This document shows, one piece after another, positions 22,640 through 28,929 of a stretch of 30,281 nt of DNA. The notes beneath the pieces were generated by a model, which saw only the letters and a list, made by a program, of their open reading frames with translations, was not told the origin of the DNA and did no database searches. The stretch comes from Pedobacter sp. UBA5917. GTDB taxonomy: Bacteria; Bacteroidota; Bacteroidia; Sphingobacteriales; Sphingobacteriaceae. The first letter of the stretch is position 1. The number at the start of each line of letters is the position of its first letter. The stretch is taken from positions 1-30,281 of the forward strand of contig NZ_DJDT01000237.1 of assembly GCF_002432345.1 (NCBI RefSeq), given 5' to 3'. The position numbers and the translations under genes were made by a program.

Positions 22640-22766
22640 TGGGCAGTAAATTCTACCATCTTCTCTCCTGCTATTGCCCATAGTCCGCGCCCTCATGCTT
22701 CGGGCTGTGGGCTATTTGGCGCTATCAGGTTTAATCTGAACGGCCGGTGCAATCAAGCGCCCTCAA
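22640..22766 (+). ncRNA. Candidate structured RNA or leader, multi-stem region
   Basis: In the 367-base gap between the divergent prenyl synthase and hydrolase genes, three stems follow one another. The first pairs TGGGCAGTA with TATTGCCCA. The second is a 13-bp stem with one bulge between 22680-22692 and 22702-22715. The third is closed by GGCGCT (22718-22723) and AGCGCC (22756-22761), with an inner TCAG/CTGA hairpin. Several pairs are G-U in the plus-strand RNA and would be A-C mismatches in the minus-strand RNA, so a plus-strand transcript is favoured. It does not match a riboswitch that I recognise. It could instead be a decayed repeat. Confidence 0.3.
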
Positions 22767-22868
22767 ATTGACAATTATTTCATCGAAAAAAATTAGCTTT
22801 ATTTAATTTCAAATTTTACATTTAAACCAATATTGCAGGTCAGATAAAACCATCACATACCTGTAAAT

Positions 22869-22884
22869 ATCATAAAATTATGAT
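22869..22884. promoter_or_regulatory. AT-rich inverted repeat upstream of the hydrolase gene
   Basis: ATCATAA and TTATGAT flank two A residues, 36 bases before the hydrolase ATG. It could be an operator or a leader hairpin. It is short and AT-rich, so chance is possible. Confidence 0.3.
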
Positions 22885-22919
22885 GGCGTCATTACCGATG
22901 AAAAATAAATAAACTGCTG

Positions 22920-23921
22920 ATGAAAAAACGTTATAAAGTAATCATAGGTCTTTCGGCATTAATTATTGCAGGTTACCTGTTGGGGCCAAAACCCAAAAAG
23001 CCGGTATTTAATGAGGAACTTACCAAAGTGCCCGATCTCGAAGATCTCGATCACTACGTAGCAAGCATCGAATCCATGCACAAGATAAAACCCGGCAACG
23101 AGGCCGAAATTATCTGGGCCGATAGCCTCCATCAGCAAACCGAATATGCCATTGTTTATTTACATGGCTTTTCTGCATCAAAAACAGAAGGTAATCCGGT
23201 ACACCTAAATTTAGCGAAAGAGCTGCATGCTAATCTATACCTTGCACGCCTAGCCGATCATGGTATCGATACCTTGGCACCCATGCAATATTTTACAGCC
23301 GACCGACTTTGGGAAACCAGCAAACAAGCCTATGCAATTGGTAAAAAACTGGGCAAAAAAGTAATTTTAGTGGGTACCTCTACCGGCGGAACGGTGGCTT
23401 TAAAATTAGCGGCTACCTATCCCGAAATCAACAGTTTGATTTTAATGTCGCCAAATGTAGCCATTAACGATAAAAATGCCTGGCTTTTAAACAATCCATG
23501 GGGTTTACAAATTGCCCGGAGGGTAGTGGGTGGCGAAGAACGCAAGGTTGACGACCGTACCGACGAGTACAAAAAATACTGGTATACGCATTACCGGCTC
23601 GAATCGCTGGTTGAGCTGGAAGAGTTTATTGAAAGCAGCATGCTTAAACCAACCTTCCAAAAAGTTAAACAACCCGTGTTACTGCTTTATTATTATAAAA
23701 ATGAACTGGAGCAGGATCCGGTGGTTAAGGTAGATGCCATGTTAAAAATGTACAATGAGCTGGGTACCCCAAGCAATTTAAAGCAAAAAGTAGCCATCCC
23801 CAACGCAGGCAACCATGTAATGGGATCGTATATTACTTCGAAAGATTTGCCCAGTGTAGAAAAAGCAATAAACCAATACATTAAAGATACCTTAAAAATA
23901 TCTTTGGAAACTTCTAAATAA
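22920..23921 (+). CDS. Alpha/beta hydrolase, membrane-anchored or secreted
   Basis: A 333-residue serine hydrolase with a short N-terminal hydrophobic helix (VIIGLSALIIAGYLLGP) that serves as signal or anchor. The alpha/beta hydrolase fold is shown by VYLHGFSASKTEG (oxyanion-hole HG), the nucleophile elbow VGTSTGGTVAL (GxSxGG) and the C-terminal catalytic His in GNHVMGSYI. The HGFSAS motif and size resemble the esterase/monoacylglycerol-lipase-like group, so an ester of a lipid or small carboxylic acid is the likely substrate; this is an inference. It begins a run of five plus-strand genes with gaps of 6, 9, 19 and 51 bases. Confidence 0.9.
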   Translation: MKKRYKVIIGLSALIIAGYLLGPKPKKPVFNEELTKVPDLEDLDHYVASIESMHKIKPGNEAEIIWADSLHQQTEYAIVYLHGFSASKTEGNPVHLNLAKELHANLYLARLADHGIDTLAPMQYFTADRLWETSKQAYAIGKKLGKKVILVGTSTGGTVALKLAATYPEINSLILMSPNVAINDKNAWLLNNPWGLQIARRVVGGEERKVDDRTDEYKKYWYTHYRLESLVELEEFIESSMLKPTFQKVKQPVLLLYYYKNELEQDPVVKVDAMLKMYNELGTPSNLKQKVAIPNAGNHVMGSYITSKDLPSVEKAINQYIKDTLKISLETSK

Positions 23922-23927
23922 ATCAAA

Positions 23928-24512
23928 ATGAAAAAATGGCTCTCACTTCTTATCATCTTATTCTGTATTATCAAAAGCCAGGCGCAGACCGTAAGTTATA
24001 ATGATTTTAAAAAGCTAATCCCCCACCTACAGGCCGAAGATTGGAAAAATGTCTACAGCATTTCATCTGATCTCTTGTCTTCATCAGAAAAGGATACTTC
24101 AGATTTTAGGGCAATAGTTTTATATGCTAATATTTTGTCGGCATCAGGTATGGTAACCCAACGTTTAATGACTTTCGAACAATTGGAAAAAGCTATCAGC
24201 AAACACAAAGGGCATAGAATATTATTTTCTTCCCATCCAATCACACAAAAAGAAGGGGCATTAAATTCAGTTAAATTTTCTGACGCCGAATCAGCGAAAG
24301 ATGCTTTTATTACTGCAACCAATAAAGAGGGCACCTATATCTTATGTTTCGAAAATATCATTTTCAAAAAACCGGTTAATCCGGCTTCTTTTAATAATTC
24401 TTTTGTACGGTGCGGCGGTAAAATTGATAAAATAGAGTTTAATCCAAACAAATCGCTAATCTGGATTACCAGATTAACCATTAAAGATGGCTTTGCCAGG
24501 GCATCGGAATAA
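23928..24512 (+). CDS. Secreted protein of unknown function
   Basis: A 194-residue protein with a signal peptide (MKKWLSLLIILFCIIKSQAQ) and no further membrane segment. The first half is helical (YNDFKKLIPHLQAEDWKNVY). The second half has a beta pattern with two cysteines, LCFENIIF and FVRCGGKID, which could pair. It begins six bases after the hydrolase stop codon, so both are probably made from one message. No motif names a function. Confidence 0.78.
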   Translation: MKKWLSLLIILFCIIKSQAQTVSYNDFKKLIPHLQAEDWKNVYSISSDLLSSSEKDTSDFRAIVLYANILSASGMVTQRLMTFEQLEKAISKHKGHRILFSSHPITQKEGALNSVKFSDAESAKDAFITATNKEGTYILCFENIIFKKPVNPASFNNSFVRCGGKIDKIEFNPNKSLIWITRLTIKDGFARASE

Positions 24513-24521
24513 TATCGGAAG

Positions 24522-24776
24522 ATGAAAAAAGAAATACTTTTCCCTAGCCTTTACTATATTTTTGTAATCTGTTCGATATTAATCTGCATCAGGTATTTCC
24601 ACTCGGGTCCCTGTACGCCAAACCTCGATTTTATATCTATAGTACTACTGGTTCCAATAAGTTTCATATTACTTTTATTCAATCTCTATAAAAGTATTAG
24701 AACAAAAAACTGGTGGTTATTCGTCCCTCATTTATTAGGATTCTCAATACTTTTACTAGTTTTAAACATTATCTGA
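24522..24776 (+). CDS. Small membrane protein, three helices
   Basis: An 84-residue protein that is almost wholly membrane: helices around LYYIFVICSILICIRYF, ISIVLLVPISFILLLFN and WWLFVPHLLGFSILLLVLN, joined by short loops (SGPCTPN and KSIRTKN). It begins nine bases after the secreted-protein gene and ends 19 bases before the first Cox1-signature gene. The family is not recognised. Its position in the run suggests it works with one of its neighbours. Confidence 0.72.
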   Translation: MKKEILFPSLYYIFVICSILICIRYFHSGPCTPNLDFISIVLLVPISFILLLFNLYKSIRTKNWWLFVPHLLGFSILLLVLNII

Positions 24777-24795
24777 TCTTTCGCTCTCAAAACCA

Positions 24796-25296
24796 ATGAA
24801 AAACCTCAAACTTTTATTAATTGAAATAACATGGCTTTTGGGCTGTGCGATAGTATCCTATTTCCTAGTTCTCATCATATTAGGAAATTCTGGACTTGAT
24901 ATTAATCTTCACGATACTTACTTCGCATTTCAAGACAAATATTACCTGATCTGCCTTGCTTTCTTATTCACCTCCTTCCCCATTTATTTTATTAAAGAAA
25001 ATAGGCATTCGTTTCATCGGAAACTACCATTTGCTACTTTTTTAACATTAGGGTTAGGTTTAAGTTCGCTAATTATTAAAGCGAGCCCTTTTTTTCTTTT
25101 TTTACCTGTGATGAATAAAAATGAATGGAAAGTCTATCCTCCATTATCCATTCAGAATACACCTTCGGATATTCTACCAAAGGATACACCTCTTCCTACT
25201 TTTTTAACACCGATCAATTTCCTCATCTTATTTCAGATTATAGTTATCGCTTTAATGTTATTTGCAGCTTATAAATATGGGAAACGTAAAAATTAA
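24796..25296 (+). CDS. Four-helix membrane protein with Cox1-like signatures, copy 1
   Basis: A 166-residue protein with four predicted helices (about residues 8-30, 49-66, 78-103 and 140-162). Between helices 1 and 2 stands NSGLDINLHDTYFAF (residues 31-45), close to the SSLDIVLHDTYYVV segment of cytochrome c oxidase subunit I. Between helices 3 and 4 stands EWKVYPPLS (residues 110-118), like GWTVYPPL of the same subunit. The cytosolic loop KENRHSFHRK and the tail KYGKRKN place both motifs on the periplasmic side. The haem-ligand His positions (+8 and +10 from His39) are Asp47 and Tyr49, so it should not bind haem as Cox1 does. It is a paralogue of the next gene. The function is unknown. Confidence 0.78.
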   Translation: MKNLKLLLIEITWLLGCAIVSYFLVLIILGNSGLDINLHDTYFAFQDKYYLICLAFLFTSFPIYFIKENRHSFHRKLPFATFLTLGLGLSSLIIKASPFFLFLPVMNKNEWKVYPPLSIQNTPSDILPKDTPLPTFLTPINFLILFQIIVIALMLFAAYKYGKRKN

Positions 25297-25347
25297 TTAT
25301 GAAAAAACAGGAAGTAAAAATAGTAGATAAAACTTAGTTAACTTCTT

Positions 25348-25860
25348 ATGAAAAACAAACCAATATTACAGGAGATATTATGGCTTTTGGGCTGTATTGT
25401 GATTAGCATAATTATCGGTCTCTGCATATTTGGAAGAACTCTTTATAGCGATACTATTGATATCAATCTTCACGATACCTATTTCGTGATTAAAAAACGA
25501 CATTTATTAATATTCTTTTTTATTATTATTTCCTTTTTTGTTTACTATTTTAAAGAGTTTAAATACTCATTTTGCAGAAAAATCCAACGCTCATTTATTT
25601 TCTTTTTAGGTTTTATTTTAATCCTGCTGGCATCATTAGCAGTACAGCTTCTGCCTTTTTTTAACCCAAATCACAATATTAACGGCTGGACGATTTATCC
25701 TCCATTGTCAATACAACCCGAAATCAATAAATTCGAACAAAACTTTATTATTTTAACAATTATATCTAAAGCTATACTTATACTGCAGGTTGCGGTGGTA
25801 GCAATGATGTTATCTGTAACCTATAGATGGGGGAAATCGAAGGCTCAGAATGAAAATTAA
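25348..25860 (+). CDS. Four-helix membrane protein with Cox1-like signatures, copy 2
   Basis: A 170-residue paralogue of the preceding gene: both share E-I-x-W-L-L-G-C near the start, DINLHDTYF, a basic cytosolic loop (KEFKYSFCRKIQR), and YPPLSIQ. Here the motifs are TIDINLHDTYFVIKKRHLL (residues 36-54) and NGWTIYPPLSIQ (residues 112-123), the second nearly identical to the Cox1 GWTxYPPL sequence. The residue at +10 from His42 is His52, at the place of the low-spin haem ligand of Cox1, while +8 is Lys50 instead of the other haem ligand. Motif order is reversed compared with Cox1. The start is the ATG at 25348, 51 bases after copy 1. The role is unknown. Confidence 0.8.
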   Translation: MKNKPILQEILWLLGCIVISIIIGLCIFGRTLYSDTIDINLHDTYFVIKKRHLLIFFFIIISFFVYYFKEFKYSFCRKIQRSFIFFLGFILILLASLAVQLLPFFNPNHNINGWTIYPPLSIQPEINKFEQNFIILTIISKAILILQVAVVAMMLSVTYRWGKSKAQNEN

Positions 25861-25867
25861 GCGAAAT

Positions 25868-25894
25868 AGACCCTGAAATAAATTCAGGGTGACG
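25868..25894 (+). repeat. AGAC-CCTGAA/TTCAGG-GTGACG hairpin element
   Basis: Identical to 167-193 and 20469-20495. It starts eight bases after the stop codon of the second Cox1-signature gene, where it could serve as a transcript-end hairpin. Confidence 0.8.
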
Positions 25895-25921
25895 ATATTT
25901 GGGAGAGGTTTACTTCGATAT

Positions 25922-25959
25922 AGATTTCTCGACTTCGCTACACACCGCTCGAAATGACG
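25922..25959 (+). repeat. AGATTTCTCGAC...CTCGAAATGACG repeat
   Basis: AGA and TGACG borders, stem TTTC(T)CGA / TCGAAA with a variable GC-richer interior. It has the same class of core as 27073-27110 and 30204-30241. After it (25975-26014), CTTACGAGG and CCTCGTAAG form another hairpin. Confidence 0.75.
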
Positions 25960-26025
25960 GAAACTCAGACTTACGAGGCTCTTCCCCGCACTGCCCCAAC
26001 GAAACCTCGTAAGACAAAGGGTATT

Positions 26026-26994
26026 TTACCCTACAATATTCTTCACAATGATTTCAGCGTGCACCCTCGAGTTTTCGATAAAAAGTTTGTGGGTATCTAA
26101 ACCACCACAAACCACTCCGGCCAGGTATAAACCTTTTACATTGGTTTCCATGGTTTCTTCGTTATAAACCGGGCATAAGGTTTCAGGCAGATCGATACCA
26201 AATTTCCTCAGCATCGAAAAGTCCGGCTGATAGCCTGTCATGGCGATTACAAAATCGTTTGGAATAGTTTTAATCCCTTCAGGTGTTTTAATATCCACTT
26301 CACCTTCCCTTATTTCAAGCAGTTCCGAATTGAAAAGGGCCGTAACTTCTCCTTCTTTAATCCTGTTCTGTATATCAGGGCGTACCCAGTATTTAACATG
26401 TGGACCAAGTTCGCCACTCCTCACCACCATGGTTACATTTGCACCTTTTCGGTAAGTTTCTAATGCAGCATCAACACCTGAGTTATTCGCCCCAACCACC
26501 ACTACATTTTGAAAGGCGTATAAATGTGGGTCTTTATAATAATGTGTCACCTTCGGTAAATCTTCGCCCGGAACATTCATCAACAAAGGCACGTCATAAA
26601 AACCTGTTGCCACAATTACATTACCAGCAATATAATTCGTTTTAGAAGTATTGATTTCAAAAACACCCTCATCATTTTTAACTACCTGTTGCACCCTTTC
26701 GAATAGGTTGATATTTAAATCGAATTTTTCGGCCACACGGCGATAATATTCTACGGCTTCGTTACGGTTTGGTTTAGGACTGATGGTTACGAACGGCACA
26801 CCTCCAATTTCTAACTTTTGCGAAGTAGAAAAGAAAGTCATAAATACCGGGTAGTTGAACAAACTGTTTACCAAAGCTCCTTTTTCTATAATTATATAGC
26901 TTAGGTTTGCTCTTTGGGCTTCAATTGCACAGGCCATGCCTATGGGGCCGGCACCTATGATTAATACGTCGTAATGATTTTGATTTTCAGACAT
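26026..26994 (-). CDS. ypdA: YpdA-type FAD/NAD(P)H disulfide reductase
   Basis: A 322-residue flavoprotein with two Rossmann motifs: FAD-binding LIIGAGPIGMACAIEA (about residues 10-25) and NAD(P)H-binding VVVGANNSGVDAALE (about 164-178). NYPVFMTFFSTSQKLEIGGVPF is a signature of YpdA, the proposed bacillithiol-disulfide reductase. The CxxC pair of thioredoxin reductase is absent, as expected for YpdA. It acts in the cytosol to keep low-molecular-weight thiols reduced. The persulfide dioxygenase-like gene lies upstream on the same strand, 131 bases away with a repeat in the gap. The stop codon is inside a small palindrome (AGGGTA/TACCCT at 26018-26032). Confidence 0.9.
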   Translation of the reverse strand: MSENQNHYDVLIIGAGPIGMACAIEAQRANLSYIIIEKGALVNSLFNYPVFMTFFSTSQKLEIGGVPFVTISPKPNRNEAVEYYRRVAEKFDLNINLFERVQQVVKNDEGVFEINTSKTNYIAGNVIVATGFYDVPLLMNVPGEDLPKVTHYYKDPHLYAFQNVVVVGANNSGVDAALETYRKGANVTMVVRSGELGPHVKYWVRPDIQNRIKEGEVTALFNSELLEIREGEVDIKTPEGIKTIPNDFVIAMTGYQPDFSMLRKFGIDLPETLCPVYNEETMETNVKGLYLAGVVCGGLDTHKLFIENSRVHAEIIVKNIVG

Positions 26995-27072
26995 TTAGAT
27001 ATTTAAACAATGGCCATCATCTCGACTGAAGCATCGTCCCGACGTTAAGTCGGGAGAGAGATCTATTGATAT

Positions 27073-27110
27073 AGATTTCTCGACTGCGTTGCACTACGCT
27101 CGAAATGACG
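27073..27110 (+). repeat. AGATTTCTCGAC...CTCGAAATGACG repeat
   Basis: Second copy of the 25922-25959 type. It lies directly after the 3' end of the metallo-beta-lactamase/rhodanese gene. A neighbouring hairpin CCCGAC/GTCGGG lies at about 27038-27053. Confidence 0.75.
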
Positions 27111-27125
27111 GTCTTTTTGTAGACA

Positions 27126-28538
27126 TTACACTTTCATTGCTTTACTTGGGCAGGCAAAATCGGTTCTTTTTAAACCTGTATTTTTTATTGCACCATAACC
27201 ACCTGCTATATCAATAACGTTTTCTACCCCACGCGATTTTAAAATAGAAGCAGCAATCATGGAGCGGTAACCACCTGCACAGTGAATATAATAAGTAGAT
27301 TTAGGGTTAATTTCGCCGGTCCAGTCGTTAATAAAATCTAATGGACGGCTAAGCGTAAATTCTAAATGTTCTGATTCGTACTCGCCTGGTTTGCGCACAT
27401 CAAGTACCGTAATTTTGCCATTTGTTGCGGCTTCTTCAAAAGCTTCGGCAGAAATAGATTCGATTGTATCGATTTCTTTTCCTGTTGTCGTCCAGCTTTC
27501 GAAACCACCCTCCAGGTAACCAATAGTACTATCGTATCCTACACGGGTTAAACGCGTAATCGATTCTTCTTCTTTGCCCTGATCGGTAATCAGTAAAATC
27601 GGCTGTTGCAGGTCGGTAATCAATGCCCCAACCCATGGAGCAAACTGTCCGTTTAAACCAATGTTGATCGAATTTGGAATAAACCCCTTTGCAAAAACCT
27701 GTGGATCACGGGTATCGAGCATAATGGCACCTGTTTGGTTTGCCAAATCTTCAAACTGCTGAGGAGTTAAGGCATTTAAACCTTTCTCGTAAACTTCATC
27801 AATGCTTTCTACCCCACCTTTATTAATGGCGGCATTTTTAGCAAAATATTGTGGCGGAGGCATAATACCATCCGTTACTTCGGCAATAAACTGTTCTTTT
27901 GTTTGGGCCTTTAAAGCATAATTAACCTGTTTCTGGTGTCCAAGTGTGTCGAAAGTTTCCTTACTCATGCTTTTACCACAGGCCGAACCGGCTCCATGCG
28001 CAGGGTAAACAATTACATCATCGGCCAAAGGTTTTATCTTTTCATTTAACGAATCGTATAACATTCCGGCCAGATCTTCCATCGTTAAATGGCCTTTTTG
28101 GGCTAAATCAGGTCGGCCTACATCACCGATAAATAAGGTATCGCCACTAAAAATGCAATGGTCTTTTCCATTTTCATCGGTTAACAGGTAAGTAGTCGAC
28201 TCTAAAGTATGGCCCGGTGTATGTAACGCGGTTATGGCTAGCTTACCAATTTTAAACTGTTCACCATCTTTAGCGATATGTGATTTAAATTCGGTTTTGG
28301 CGGTTGGTCCGTAGATAATTTCTGCTCCCGATTTTTCTGCAAGGTCTACGTGGCCCGAAACAAAATCGGCATGAAAATGCGTTTCGAAAATATATTTAAT
28401 GGTAGCGCCGGCCTTTTCTGCCTTTTTTAAATAGGTAGCAACTTCTCTTAAAGGATCAATAATTGCAGCTTCGCCATCACTTTCGATGTAATATGCGGCT
28501 TCTGCCAGGCAACCTGTATATATCTGTTCTATTTTCAT
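27126..28538 (-). CDS. Persulfide dioxygenase-like MBL-fold protein with two rhodanese domains
   Basis: A 470-residue cytosolic fusion. Residues about 1-240 form a metallo-beta-lactamase fold of the ETHE1/CstB type: TGCLAEAAYYIE, ETHFHADFVSGH (metal ligands), LHTPGHTLESTTYL, FSGDTLFIGDVGRPDLA and VYPAHGAGSACG. A first rhodanese domain (about 265-355) has IMLDTRDPQVF, but no active Cys (LLITDQGKEEE). A second (about 370-465) has the Cys loop IHCAGGYRSM, so it can carry a persulfide. The enzyme should oxidise thiol persulfides to sulfite and move sulfane sulfur. The start is set at the ATG at 28538; a GTG six codons earlier lies beside a repeat. Its neighbour ypdA suggests a bacillithiol-based persulfide route. 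Confidence 0.9.
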   Translation of the reverse strand: MKIEQIYTGCLAEAAYYIESDGEAAIIDPLREVATYLKKAEKAGATIKYIFETHFHADFVSGHVDLAEKSGAEIIYGPTAKTEFKSHIAKDGEQFKIGKLAITALHTPGHTLESTTYLLTDENGKDHCIFSGDTLFIGDVGRPDLAQKGHLTMEDLAGMLYDSLNEKIKPLADDVIVYPAHGAGSACGKSMSKETFDTLGHQKQVNYALKAQTKEQFIAEVTDGIMPPPQYFAKNAAINKGGVESIDEVYEKGLNALTPQQFEDLANQTGAIMLDTRDPQVFAKGFIPNSINIGLNGQFAPWVGALITDLQQPILLITDQGKEEESITRLTRVGYDSTIGYLEGGFESWTTTGKEIDTIESISAEAFEEAATNGKITVLDVRKPGEYESEHLEFTLSRPLDFINDWTGEINPKSTYYIHCAGGYRSMIAASILKSRGVENVIDIAGGYGAIKNTGLKRTDFACPSKAMKV

Positions 28539-28550
28539 GTTTTTTCGCAA

Positions 28551-28587
28551 CGTCACCCTGTCCCGATTTTATATCGGAATCAGGTCT
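28551..28587 (-). repeat. AGAC...GTGACG hairpin with long stem
   Basis: On the minus strand AGACCTGATTCCGAT, loop ATAAA, ATCGGGACAGGGTGACG. It has the same AGA/TGACG borders but a longer, unique stem (CCTG...CCGAT/ATCGG...CAGG). It lies nine bases from the next member, in opposite orientation. Confidence 0.65.
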
Positions 28588-28595
28588 CATCAAAA

Positions 28596-28622
28596 AGATG
28601 CTGAAACAAGTTCAGCACGACG
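28596..28622 (+). repeat. AGATG-CTGAA/TTCAG-CACGACG hairpin element
   Basis: Same CTGAA/ACAAG/TTCAG core as 20419-20445, with the next stem pair changed from A:T to G:C. The right border is ACGACG instead of ATGACG. Confidence 0.7.
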
Positions 28623-28708
28623 GATCTATTACAGCAAAAATAGGGCTAAATACTTATAACCGAAATGATGTTGATCATAATTGCAGAAGTTTTACTTTAT
28701 ATGGTACA

Positions 28709-28789
28709 GACCTCGCAGGTTTAATTCGGGTTGCTCGATATTTTCATAGGCCTCATTGAGGGCTGCGCCGTTTAAAAACCTGCGAGGTC
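28709..28789 (-). repeat. 81-bp inverted-repeat-ended element, copy B
   Basis: Intact copy with perfect 14-bp terminal inverted repeats (GACCTCGCAGGTTT and AAACCTGCGAGGTC). The interior matches copy A at 12094-12174 in opposite orientation almost base for base. There is no coding capacity, so any mobility would have to come from elsewhere. Confidence 0.85.
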
Positions 28790-28813
28790 TTCATCTGAAA
28801 TACATCAGGAACC

Positions 28814-28908
28814 GCTAACGCTCGTTCTTAACAAGTTTTGAATAGTTTGCTGTTAAAAACGATAAAATCGTTTAGCTATTTATGCACTCGTTAAAAACGA
28901 GCGCAAGC
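28814..28908. repeat. Nested cruciform element
   Basis: CGCTCGTTCTTAAC (28819-28832) and GTTAAAAACGAGCG (28890-28903) are inverted repeats with one mismatch. Between them stands a second perfect hairpin, AAACGAT-AAA-ATCGTTT (28857-28873). It lies in the 28539-28929 spacer, which holds four separate repeat types and no gene. Confidence 0.65.
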
Positions 28909-28929
28909 ACTGAATCTTTTTAGACCTCA

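Noticed and set aside
22553..22696. 48-codon extension of the prenyl synthase
   Set aside because: Family proteins begin near MPGIEQIK; the extra part crosses a -7 box and a region of RNA-like stems.
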